Assembly: GCA_964443025.1 (NCBI GenBank)
Contig: CAYUEL010000001.1
Span: 14,762-78,761, forward strand
Direction of reading: 5' to 3'
DNA length: 64,000 bases
Source of the DNA: JAJFKJ01 sp964443025
GTDB lineage: Bacteria; Pseudomonadota; Gammaproteobacteria; JABCZS01
In this document: piece by piece, positions 34,155 through 42,181 of the stretch
Layout of the letters: each line of letters opens with the position of its first letter
How positions within the stretch are numbered: position 1 is the stretch's first letter
The notes under the pieces: model-generated
The model's input: only the letters and a program-made list of their open reading frames with translations
The model's database searches: none
Told to the model about the DNA's origin: nothing
Translations under genes and position numbers: made by a program

Positions 34155-35741
34155 ATGATGGAGTTAGAGAAAGCGCTTGTCAACCACGAGCAAATGGAAT
34201 TTGACGTAATCATTGTAGGCGCAGGTCCTGCAGGATTGTCTGCCGCTATTCGGCTGAAACAGTTATGTAAGCAACACGAAACTGATTTGAATGTCTGCAT
34301 CCTTGAAAAAGGCAGCGAAGTAGGTGCGCATATTTTATCTGGTGCAGTACTCGAACCACGCGCTCTTAATGAATTAATTCCCGATTGGCAACAGCGCAAT
34401 GCACCCATTACGCAATCAGTCACCCACGATCATTTTTGTTTTCTCACGCACAATAAAAGCTACCGTTTACCCACTCCCAAACCCATGCATAACCATGGGA
34501 ATTACATCATCAGTTTAGGATTATTTTGTCGATGGCTCGCGCATTATGCAGAAGAATTGGGCGTGACAATTTTCCCAGGTTTTCCTGCCGCTGATGTAGT
34601 GATGAAAGATAATAAAGTCGTAGGTGTTATCACCAGCCCGCAAGCTAATGAACCGGGTATTGTATTAACCTGCAAACATTTATTAGTGGCTGAAGGTGCT
34701 CGGGGTTCATTAACTCGTCAGCTTATGGATCACTTTCAATTGCAAGGTGAATGTGCACAAACCTATGGCTTAGGTGTGAAAGAAATTTGGCAAGTGGATA
34801 ATAATTTACATCAATCTGGATTGGTCATGCACACAATTGGTTGGCCATTGGATCAAAACACGTACGGCGGATCATTTATTTATCATCTTCCTGATAAAAA
34901 AATTGCACTCGGTTTTGTAGTAGGATTAGATTATGAAAATCCTTACTTAAGCCCATTTGATGAATTACAAAAATTTAAAACACATCCATCGATTAAACCT
35001 TTATTCGAACATGGCGAACGCATTGCGTACGGTGCACGTGCACTCACAGAAGGAGGTTGGCAATCCATTCCAACGCTTAGTTTTCCTGGTGGTTATTTAA
35101 TCGGTTGCGCAGCAGGATTTATGAATGTACCAAAAATAAAAGGAAATCATACGGCCATGAAATCCGGTATGTTAGCAGCGGAATGTATTTTTAATAAAAC
35201 CGATTACGATCAGACACTACGCAACAGTTGGATCGGGAAAGAATTGCACGATGTTCGTAATATTCGTCCGGGTTTTAAATACGGATTAATACCCGGATTA
35301 ACGAATGCCGCCCTGGAAACCTATATCACACACGGCAAAAGTCCATGGACATTAACACATAAAATTGATTATCAAACATTGAAACCTGCGAAACAATCTA
35401 AAAAAATAGATTACCCAAAGCCGGATAATAAGTTGACATTTGATCGTTTAACATCGGTACGTTTAACCGGAGTCAGTCATCGTGAAGGCGAACCCTGTCA
35501 TTTGGTTTTAACCGATCCTGATAAAGCGATTTCGCTTAATTATCAAGTATACAATTCGCCCGAACAATACTATTGCCCCGCGGCTGTATACGAAATTGTT
35601 CAGCATGAACAAAAACCAAAATTGCAAATTAACAGTGGTAATTGTATTCATTGCAAAACCTGCGATATTAAAGATCCATCGCAAAACATTGTGTGGAAAA
35701 CCCCTGAAGGCGGCGACGGACCTAACTACGGAGATATGTAA
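34155..35741 (+). CDS. Electron transfer flavoprotein-ubiquinone oxidoreductase
   Basis: ETF-QO moves electrons from reduced ETF to ubiquinone at the membrane. The product (528 residues from the chosen start) shows the FAD-binding DVIIVGAGPAGLSAAIRL, the GAHILSGAVLEPRALNEL and GCAAGFMNVPKIKGNHTAMKSGMLAAE stretches, and the C-terminal 4Fe-4S ferredoxin-type cluster (first Cys in YYCPAAVYE, then CIHCKTCDIKDPSQNI). The frame is open from 34047, but starts before 34143 lie inside divergent etfB. The MetMet at 34155-34160 is chosen because homologues have about 10-12 residues before the MEFDV-type FAD motif. The isochorismatase-like gene follows after 3 bp. Confidence 0.92.
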   Translation: MMELEKALVNHEQMEFDVIIVGAGPAGLSAAIRLKQLCKQHETDLNVCILEKGSEVGAHILSGAVLEPRALNELIPDWQQRNAPITQSVTHDHFCFLTHNKSYRLPTPKPMHNHGNYIISLGLFCRWLAHYAEELGVTIFPGFPAADVVMKDNKVVGVITSPQANEPGIVLTCKHLLVAEGARGSLTRQLMDHFQLQGECAQTYGLGVKEIWQVDNNLHQSGLVMHTIGWPLDQNTYGGSFIYHLPDKKIALGFVVGLDYENPYLSPFDELQKFKTHPSIKPLFEHGERIAYGARALTEGGWQSIPTLSFPGGYLIGCAAGFMNVPKIKGNHTAMKSGMLAAECIFNKTDYDQTLRNSWIGKELHDVRNIRPGFKYGLIPGLTNAALETYITHGKSPWTLTHKIDYQTLKPAKQSKKIDYPKPDNKLTFDRLTSVRLTGVSHREGEPCHLVLTDPDKAISLNYQVYNSPEQYYCPAAVYEIVQHEQKPKLQINSGNCIHCKTCDIKDPSQNIVWKTPEGGDGPNYGDM

Positions 35742-35744
35742 ATC

Positions 35745-36296
35745 ATGTTATTACAAGCGAAAGATAGCGCGGTTATGTTGATTGATGTTCAAGAAAAATT
35801 AATGCCATTAGTGCATCATCACAAAGACATTGAAAAAAATTGCTCTTGGATATTACAAATTGCACAACGTATGAAAATCCCTGTATTAACAACTGAACAA
35901 TATCCTAAGGGGCTAGGGTCCACATTAGCCTCGCTGAAACCTTATATCGACGAAAAAAATCTTTTTGAAAAAATATGCTTTTCAGGTATGGGAAATCCCG
36001 ATGTTGCTTCACATGTCTATGAAATGAATAAAAAACAATGGGTGTTAATTGGCATTGAAACGCATGTCTGCGTTTTACAAACAGCCGTGGCATTACAAGA
36101 AAATGGGCATCAAGTTTTTGTGGTTGCAGAGGCAACATCATCACGTAATATACATGACAAAGCGTTGGCCTTTAGCCGAATGGAAAAGATTGGGATACAA
36201 CTTGTTTCCAAAGAAATGGTATTATACGAATGGCTCTCACAAGCAGGGTCAGATTTATTTAAAGAACTAAACAAGGAATTTGTAATTAATGCCTAA
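35745..36296 (+). CDS. Isochorismatase-family cysteine hydrolase
   Basis: A cytoplasmic Cys hydrolase of 183 residues. The catalytic triad is visible as Asp14 (AVMLIDVQEKL), Lys76 (LFEKICFS) and Cys109 (GIETHVCVLQTA), with the cis-peptide-type motif before the Cys. The family hydrolyses amides or vinyl ethers; the substrate here is unknown. It resembles YcaC-type hydrolases more than true isochorismatases. It overlaps the dehydrogenase gene downstream by 8 bp, in the branched-chain catabolic operon. Confidence 0.87.
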   Translation: MLLQAKDSAVMLIDVQEKLMPLVHHHKDIEKNCSWILQIAQRMKIPVLTTEQYPKGLGSTLASLKPYIDEKNLFEKICFSGMGNPDVASHVYEMNKKQWVLIGIETHVCVLQTAVALQENGHQVFVVAEATSSRNIHDKALAFSRMEKIGIQLVSKEMVLYEWLSQAGSDLFKELNKEFVINA

Positions 36297-37041
36297 GATC
36301 CAAAAATCAGCCATTGTCACCGGCGGCAGCTCTGGATTGGGTAAGGCCACTGCACAACGTTTAAGTCAACAAGGCTTTTTCGTCGTGATTGCTGACGTAC
36401 AAGATGGAAAGGCATTGGCCAATGATATTGATGGTTCCTATGTTTCTTGTGATGTAACACAAACCAATCAAATTGAAGCAGCGATTCAAGCTGCAACGCA
36501 TAAAGCGCCTTTACATTGCGTTGTAAACTGCGCAGGTATTCTTGCAGGCTCACGCATCGTTGGGAAAGATACACCTTTTGATTTGGCTGTGTTCAAAAAA
36601 GTGATTGATGTTAATTTAATCGGTACGTTTAACATGTTGCGCTTATCCGCCATGACCATGAGTCAACAAGCACCTTACAATGAAGAGGGTGAACGTGGCG
36701 TTATCATTAACACCGCAAGTATTGCTGCATTTGAAGGGCAAATTGGACAAGCAGCGTACAGCGCATCTAAAGCCGGTATTGTGGGTCTTACATTACCCGC
36801 AGCTCGTGAATTCACACGTTTTGGTATTCGCGTTGTGACCATTGCTCCCGGATTATTTGAAACACCGATGATGGAAAACCTTCCTCCAAAAACCATTGAA
36901 CATTTAACTCATGCTACAGAATACCCAAAACGCTTAGGAAAACCCGATGAATATGCAAAGCTTGTGCTGAACATTATTGACAACCCCCTATTAAATGGTT
37001 GCACAATCCGTTTGGATGGTGCCGTTAGATTAACGGCATAA
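36289..37041 (+). CDS. Short-chain dehydrogenase, HSD10-like 3-hydroxyacyl-CoA dehydrogenase
   Basis: A 250-residue NAD-dependent SDR with the cofactor motif TGGSSGLGKA at 11-20, NCAG at 80-83 and the catalytic Ser144, Tyr157 and Lys161. The NEEGERGVIINTASIAAFEGQ segment and the insertion before it are typical of 3-hydroxyacyl-CoA dehydrogenase type 2 (HSD17B10-like), which oxidises 2-methyl-3-hydroxybutyryl-CoA in isoleucine breakdown. Its place between ETF-QO and the 2-oxoacid dehydrogenase genes fits. The exact substrate is an inference. Confidence 0.88.
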   Translation: MPKIQKSAIVTGGSSGLGKATAQRLSQQGFFVVIADVQDGKALANDIDGSYVSCDVTQTNQIEAAIQAATHKAPLHCVVNCAGILAGSRIVGKDTPFDLAVFKKVIDVNLIGTFNMLRLSAMTMSQQAPYNEEGERGVIINTASIAAFEGQIGQAAYSASKAGIVGLTLPAAREFTRFGIRVVTIAPGLFETPMMENLPPKTIEHLTHATEYPKRLGKPDEYAKLVLNIIDNPLLNGCTIRLDGAVRLTA

Positions 37042-37057
37042 AAGGAGTTACTGATAA

Positions 37058-38143
37058 ATGCAAAGAAAGTCTGTTGCCGCATTTGAAATTTTTTATTATC
37101 AATACTTAAATGAAAAATCCGAATTAACCGGCGATCTACCTGAAAATTTACGAAACAACCCTGAACTATGGCAAAAATTTTACCGCTACTTGGTATTGAA
37201 TCGTCTTTTTGATGAAACTGCCATTAAATTACAACGTACCGGCAAGATGGGAACTTATCCTTCTACATTAGGGCAAGAAGCAATTGGTGTAGGAATGGGA
37301 TTAGGAATGCATAAAGATGATGTCTTTATACCTTACTATCGCGAACCTGGTACACATTTTACTCGCGGTGTTAAACCCGAAGAACTTTACACCGTTTGGG
37401 GTGGTGATGAACGTGGTAATAATTATCAAGAGGGTCAATACGATTTTCCTGATTGTATTCCGATTGGTACACAAAGTTTGCACGGTGCAGGCGTTGCATT
37501 CGCGTTTAAATTACGTAAAGAAAAGCGTGCCGTAGTTGTTAGTATTGGTGATGGTGGTACATCCCAAGGTAACTTTTATGAAGCCATTAACTTTGCAGGT
37601 GTTCATCAATTACCATTGATATTTGTGATTAATAATAATCATTGGGCCATTTCTGTTCCACTCGAATTACAAACACATGCGCAAACGCTTGCACAAAAAG
37701 GCATCGCAGCAGGAGTTCCAGGCGAACAAGTGGATGGCAATGACATGTTTGTCGTTTATGATCGCATTCGAACAGCTGTTGATAACGCACGCGCAGGGAA
37801 AGGTCCTTACATTATCGAGGCCATTACTTATCGTATGTGCGATCACACGACCGCAGATGATGCTTCACGTTATCGTCCAAATCAAGAACTAGAAGCAAAT
37901 AAGGCGAAAGATCCCATTAAACGTTTACGTAATTTCATGGCTGCTCAAAACCAATGGGATGAAAGCAAAGAAAAAGCCTTACATTTAGAGCTTAAACAAT
38001 TGATTGATACTTCTGTTCAAAAGTATTTGAATTCAACACCTGCGCTAGCGACCGATATTTTTGATTACATGTATGCACAATGGCCACAAAGTTACCATGA
38101 ACAACGTGACGAAGTGATTGCGTATCATGGAGGTGCCGAATGA
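37058..38143 (+). CDS. Branched-chain 2-oxoacid (or pyruvate) dehydrogenase E1 alpha
   Basis: The TPP-dependent E1 alpha subunit decarboxylates a 2-oxoacid and acylates the lipoyl group of E2. The 361-residue product has the TPP/Mg motif GDGGTSQGNFYEAINFAG... ending in NNNHWAISVP, the RLFDETAIKLQRTGKMGTYPS N-terminal signature and YREPGTHFTRGV. The ATG has AAGGAG upstream. It overlaps E1 beta by 4 bp. The gene context with leucine and isoleucine enzymes favours a branched-chain substrate; proteins of this group are often annotated as pyruvate dehydrogenase, and the sequence alone does not settle it. Confidence 0.88.
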   Translation: MQRKSVAAFEIFYYQYLNEKSELTGDLPENLRNNPELWQKFYRYLVLNRLFDETAIKLQRTGKMGTYPSTLGQEAIGVGMGLGMHKDDVFIPYYREPGTHFTRGVKPEELYTVWGGDERGNNYQEGQYDFPDCIPIGTQSLHGAGVAFAFKLRKEKRAVVVSIGDGGTSQGNFYEAINFAGVHQLPLIFVINNNHWAISVPLELQTHAQTLAQKGIAAGVPGEQVDGNDMFVVYDRIRTAVDNARAGKGPYIIEAITYRMCDHTTADDASRYRPNQELEANKAKDPIKRLRNFMAAQNQWDESKEKALHLELKQLIDTSVQKYLNSTPALATDIFDYMYAQWPQSYHEQRDEVIAYHGGAE

Positions 38144-39117
38144 CCGTTATTACTTTGGTGGAAGCCGTTACTCAAGCATTAGCATACGAATTGAAGCATG
38201 ATAAAAACGTGATTGTGATGGGCGAAGATGTTGGCATAAACGGCGGTGTGTTTCGCGCAACCGCTGGCTTGCAAGAAAAATTTGGGAGTGAACGTGTATT
38301 TGATACACCCTTGGCCGAATCCATGATTGCAGGTATCGGTATTGGTATGGCCACACAAGGTATGCGACCTGTGTGTGAAATTCAATTCATGGGATTTATT
38401 TATCCCTGTGTTGATCAAATCATCAATCACGCAGCACGCATACGTAATCGTACACGCGGACGTTTAACGTGCCCCATGGTGATTCGTGCGCCGTTTGGTG
38501 GTGGTATTCACGCACCGGAACATCATTCCGAAAGTACCGAAGCTATTTTTGCGCATATGCCAGGTATTCGTGTGGTTATTCCTAGTTCACCTGCACGTGC
38601 CTACGGCTTATTATTAGCCGCTATTCGCGATCCCGATCCAGTCATTTTCCTCGAGCCTAAACGTATTTACCGTTTAACCAAACAAGAAGTGCCTGATGAT
38701 GGAAAAGCGTTACCACTCGATACATGTTTTATATTGCGCGAAGGAAGTGATATTACATTAATCACTTGGGGTGCAGCGGTACATGAAACCTTGCAAGTAG
38801 CTGATCAATTGGCGCAAGAAGGTATTCATGCTGAAGTCATCGACGTTGCAACGATTAAACCCTTAGACATCGATAGTATTTTACAATCTGTCGCAAAAAC
38901 AGGTCGATGCGTTATCATTCATGAAGCAGCGCGCACATGCGGTGTAGGCGCTGAAATTGCTGCACAAATATCAGAAAAAGCATTGGACCTGTTAAAAGCG
39001 CCAATATTACGCGTCAGCGGGTATGACATCGTTATGCCCTACTTGAAGCAAGAAAATATTTTTATGCCCAGTGTTCAACGCATTCGCGACAGTGTTGATG
39101 TCGCATTAGCATATTAA
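38140..39117 (+). CDS. Branched-chain 2-oxoacid (or pyruvate) dehydrogenase E1 beta
   Basis: The beta subunit of the E1 heterotetramer, 325 residues. It shows the family's VIVMGEDVGINGGVFRATAGL, DTPLAESMIAGIGIGMA, IQFMGFIYPCVDQIINHAARIR, the RAPFGGGIHAPEHHSES loop and the C-terminal transketolase domain with DVATIKPLDIDSI and VSGYDIVMPY. The start has GGAGG upstream and overlaps the E1 alpha stop as ATGA. The E2 gene follows after 11 bp. Confidence 0.93.
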   Translation: MTVITLVEAVTQALAYELKHDKNVIVMGEDVGINGGVFRATAGLQEKFGSERVFDTPLAESMIAGIGIGMATQGMRPVCEIQFMGFIYPCVDQIINHAARIRNRTRGRLTCPMVIRAPFGGGIHAPEHHSESTEAIFAHMPGIRVVIPSSPARAYGLLLAAIRDPDPVIFLEPKRIYRLTKQEVPDDGKALPLDTCFILREGSDITLITWGAAVHETLQVADQLAQEGIHAEVIDVATIKPLDIDSILQSVAKTGRCVIIHEAARTCGVGAEIAAQISEKALDLLKAPILRVSGYDIVMPYLKQENIFMPSVQRIRDSVDVALAY

Positions 39118-39128
39118 GGATAAGAGTC

Positions 39129-40301
39129 ATGAAAACATTTAATTTACCCGATTTAGGCGAAGGTTTGCCAGATGCAGAAATTCGTGAATGGTTTGTGAAA
39201 GTAGGTGATACGGTTAATGTCCATGACAACATTGTTTCCATGGAAACAGCCAAAGCGGTTGTTGATGTTCCAACACCCATTGCCGGTAAAATTATAAAAC
39301 TTTATGGAAAACCAGGCGATGTGATTCAAACCGGTGCGCCACTTATCTCTTTCGAGGGTGAAAGCATTATTGGCGAAGAGAAACGCGAAGATACAGGCAC
39401 TGTTGTCGGAAAACTTGTACAACACAATAATGTTTTGCAAGAAGAAGTTAAAATCATTCGATCCACTTCTGCTGGAGCAAGTCATCGAAAAGCGCCACCG
39501 GTAGTGATTGGTTTGGCGAATCATCTGGGTGTTGATTTAAGCACCGTACAAGGTACGGGAACCAACGGTATGATCACAGCGCTTGATGTAAAACGCGCAC
39601 ACAATGGTAGCAGTAATGTTTGCACGATGGAAATCAAACAAACAGCACCCGCAACTCCTGAAGGTTTTGAACCACTCAAAGGTTCACGACGCATGATGGC
39701 ACAAGCCATGCAAATGTCACACGAACAAATCACACCCGTCACATTGTTTGACGATGCAGACATTGCTGCGTGGAATGAAAATCAAGATATCAGCGTTCGA
39801 ATTATTCGTGCTATTGTTAAAGCCTGTCAACAAGAGCCTTCTCTAAATGCGCATTTTGATACAAAGGCACAAGCACGAAAATTGTTTAATGAAATTAATC
39901 TGGGACTTGCCGTTGATAGTGAAGAAGGTTTATTTGTGCCGGTGATTCATCATGTTGAAAAGCTGGTTCATGAGCCAACACAATTACGTGCAAAAATTAA
40001 CACCCTGAAACAACAAATCCGTGATCGTTCAATAGCATCGGATCAATTCAAAGGTGCTACCATCACGCTTTCTAATTTCGGCACATTGGCCGGACGTTAC
40101 GCAACACCTATTATTGTACCCCCTCAAGTTGCAATCATTGGTTGCGGCAAAAAACAAGACGTTGTTGTCGCTGAACAAGGCAAAGCGGTGGTACATCCGA
40201 TTCTACCCATCTCCCTTACCACCAACCATTGCGCTACTACAGGTGGCGAAGCGACCCGTTTTCTGGCGGCGTTTATTAAGGATTTACAGGCTGCGAATTA
40301 A
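39129..40301 (+). CDS. Dihydrolipoamide acyltransferase (E2)
   Basis: The E2 core of the complex, 390 residues with one lipoyl domain (lipoyl Lys42 in VSMETAKAVV), a peripheral-subunit-binding domain near 115-150 (LANHLGVDLSTVQGTGTNGMITALDV), and the catalytic acyltransferase domain. The active-site His is probably His367, but the usual DHRxxDG appears as NHCATTGG, so the Arg and Asp are changed. The rest of the C-terminal helix (GGEATRFLAAFIKDL) is normal. No E3 (lipoamide dehydrogenase) gene follows, so it is probably shared with another complex encoded elsewhere. Confidence 0.9.
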   Translation: MKTFNLPDLGEGLPDAEIREWFVKVGDTVNVHDNIVSMETAKAVVDVPTPIAGKIIKLYGKPGDVIQTGAPLISFEGESIIGEEKREDTGTVVGKLVQHNNVLQEEVKIIRSTSAGASHRKAPPVVIGLANHLGVDLSTVQGTGTNGMITALDVKRAHNGSSNVCTMEIKQTAPATPEGFEPLKGSRRMMAQAMQMSHEQITPVTLFDDADIAAWNENQDISVRIIRAIVKACQQEPSLNAHFDTKAQARKLFNEINLGLAVDSEEGLFVPVIHHVEKLVHEPTQLRAKINTLKQQIRDRSIASDQFKGATITLSNFGTLAGRYATPIIVPPQVAIIGCGKKQDVVVAEQGKAVVHPILPISLTTNHCATTGGEATRFLAAFIKDLQAAN

Positions 40302-40318
40302 ACAAATTAGGAATATGT

Positions 40319-40324
40319 TATAAT
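40319..40324 (+). promoter_or_regulatory. Extended -10 promoter candidate for lemA
   Basis: TATAAT preceded by TGT (an extended -10 element) lies 33 bp before the lemA start. There is no good -35 box, which is acceptable for an extended -10 promoter. It would separate the lemA-protease-DUF493 unit from the E2 gene, which ends 17 bp earlier. Confidence 0.45.
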
Positions 40325-40356
40325 AGCCGTATTATTAAACAACCTGCGAGGTCACT

Positions 40357-40923
40357 ATGATGGAACCCTGGATTATTGTATTAAGCATTATCGTGCTGAC
40401 GGCTGTTCTTTTTATCGTTTTATACAACCGTTTGGTTTCCTTGCGGCAAACACGTCAAAACGCTTTTGCTGATATCGATGTACAACTCAAGCTGCGTTAC
40501 GATTTGATCCCAAACCTTGTTAACACCGTTCAAGGCTACGCCAAACACGAACGTGAAGTATTTCAACAAGTCACCGAAGCACGCGCACAAGTGGGACAAG
40601 CACGTTCTATTAAAGATCGTGCGCAAGCAGAAGGCGTACTTTCTTCAGCATTGATGGGTTTACTTGCAGTCGCTGAGAATTATCCCGCGTTAAAAGCCAA
40701 TGAAAATTTTATTAGCTTGCAAAAGGAACTGGCTGATATTGAAAATAAAGTTGCTGCATCACGACGCTTCTTTAACAATGCCACCAATGAATTTAACACT
40801 GCAACACAACAATTCCCGTCAGTCATCATCGCTAGATTTTTTAATTTCCATACGGAAGAATTTTTTGATTTAGGCGGTGAACGCACCGACATGTCTAAAC
40901 CTGTTAACGTGAAGTTCGATTAG
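40357..40923 (+). CDS. lemA: LemA-family protein
   Basis: A 188-residue LemA protein: an N-terminal membrane anchor (about residues 4-23) followed by a helical bundle. Recognisable stretches are RQNAFADIDVQLKLRYDLIPNLVNTVQGYAKHE, NFISLQKELADIENKVAASRRFFNNATNEFNTATQQFPSVIIA, and the closing EEFFDL. The family's role is unclear, often linked to the cell envelope. The start has GAGG five bases upstream. It lies 10 bp before an M48 protease, a common pairing. Confidence 0.94.
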   Translation: MMEPWIIVLSIIVLTAVLFIVLYNRLVSLRQTRQNAFADIDVQLKLRYDLIPNLVNTVQGYAKHEREVFQQVTEARAQVGQARSIKDRAQAEGVLSSALMGLLAVAENYPALKANENFISLQKELADIENKVAASRRFFNNATNEFNTATQQFPSVIIARFFNFHTEEFFDLGGERTDMSKPVNVKFD

Positions 40924-40933
40924 AGTATTGGTG

Positions 40934-41911
40934 ATGTTAAGCGCTGTTGGTTTAAAAACCCATATCTGGAATAACAATCTTCGTAGTATTTTATTGTTGA
41001 TGGGTTTTCCTATTTTAATTATCTTAATGATGTGGGGATTTTACGCACTTACCACGCTCATGAGCGCCGTTCCCCCTCGTGGTATATCACCCTTTTCGTT
41101 TGCTGCGGAGCAGGGTCTGTTTTGGGTACAACACTATTGGTACTGGGGCTGGATTATTGCCAGTATTTGGTTTGTCATTGCTTATTTCAGCCATGAAAAA
41201 ATGATCAGCCGCGCGGCACATGCTCATCCTATTACACGCAAAGATTACCCTGAACTTTATAACCTACTTGAAAATTTATGCATTTCTCGCGGCGTTCCCA
41301 TGCCGAAACTTTGCATCATTGAAACGGATGCGATGAATGCTTTCGCAAGTGGCATCAATCAAAAAAGTTATACCATTACTTTGACCTCTGGTTTAATTGC
41401 GCGCCTGAACAAAGATGAACTACAAGCCGTATTAGCCCATGAATTAACCCATATTCTAAATAGCGATGTACGTTTATTGATTATCAGCGTTATCTTTGTT
41501 GGTATGATCAGCTTTATGGCGGAGCTTGCGGCCGATAGTATTTTCTATAGTAATCGGCGATCTTATTCTTCCGATAGTCGCCGTAGTCACTGGATTGCAA
41601 TGATTGCTGCGCTTATTATTTTAGCGATTGGTTATGTCTTTGCAATTTTAATACGCTTTGCTTTATCGCGAAAACGGGAATACTTAGCGGATGCAGGATC
41701 CGTTGAGCTCACAAAAAACCCCGACGCCATGGTTTCCGCATTACAAAAAATCGAAGGTCACGACCAAATGGATAATATGGCTGATGATATGAAAACCATG
41801 TTTATTGAAAATTCCAGCAGATTTATGGGGTTATTTTCTACACATCCACCTATTGATGAACGCATCAAAGCATTACAAAAATATGCCGGCGCACGGGGTA
41901 TAAGCGGATAA
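40934..41911 (+). CDS. M48-family zinc metalloprotease (HtpX-like)
   Basis: A 325-residue membrane metalloprotease. The zinc motif HELTH is at about 169-173 and the third ligand region REYLADAGSVELT lies near 250. Membrane segments occur near 20-45, 65-85, 180-200 and 220-240. Members degrade misfolded membrane proteins. The GAFASGINQKSYTITLTSGLI-type stretch (here NAFASGINQKSYT) fits HtpX. The ATG at 40934 is chosen; GTG/TTG codons at 40928-40931 are alternatives. It follows lemA by about 10 bp. Confidence 0.92.
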   Translation: MLSAVGLKTHIWNNNLRSILLLMGFPILIILMMWGFYALTTLMSAVPPRGISPFSFAAEQGLFWVQHYWYWGWIIASIWFVIAYFSHEKMISRAAHAHPITRKDYPELYNLLENLCISRGVPMPKLCIIETDAMNAFASGINQKSYTITLTSGLIARLNKDELQAVLAHELTHILNSDVRLLIISVIFVGMISFMAELAADSIFYSNRRSYSSDSRRSHWIAMIAALIILAIGYVFAILIRFALSRKREYLADAGSVELTKNPDAMVSALQKIEGHDQMDNMADDMKTMFIENSSRFMGLFSTHPPIDERIKALQKYAGARGISG

Positions 41912-41914
41912 TTC

Positions 41915-42181
41915 ATGCAAGATAAAAAACCTAAAATTGAATTTCCCTGCCAATATCCAATTAAAATTATCGGTAAATCCACGGATAACTTTGACCTTAT
42001 GATCATCGAGGCTATTAACCCTCACTTACCCAGTCGATTCGAAGGAACTCTTGAAACACGTCACAGTGAACAAGGTAATTACACTGCCATTACTATTGAA
42101 ATTACCGCCACTGGTGAACAACAACTTAAAGACATCTTTACTGCTTTGAAAAAAATTGAATCGGTAATCATGGTATTATGA
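41915..42181 (+). CDS. ybeD: DUF493/YbeD-family protein
   Basis: A small 88-residue protein of the DUF493 (YbeD) family with an ACT-like fold: IEFPCQYPIKIIGKSTDNF, SRHSEQGNYTAITIEITATG-type strand (here TRHSEQGNYTAITIEI) and a final LKKIESVIMVL. YbeD is next to lipB in many bacteria; here it follows the M48 protease by 3 bp. Its last bases overlap the stop of the giant adhesin on the other strand by 6 bp. Confidence 0.92.
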   Translation: MQDKKPKIEFPCQYPIKIIGKSTDNFDLMIIEAINPHLPSRFEGTLETRHSEQGNYTAITIEITATGEQQLKDIFTALKKIESVIMVL

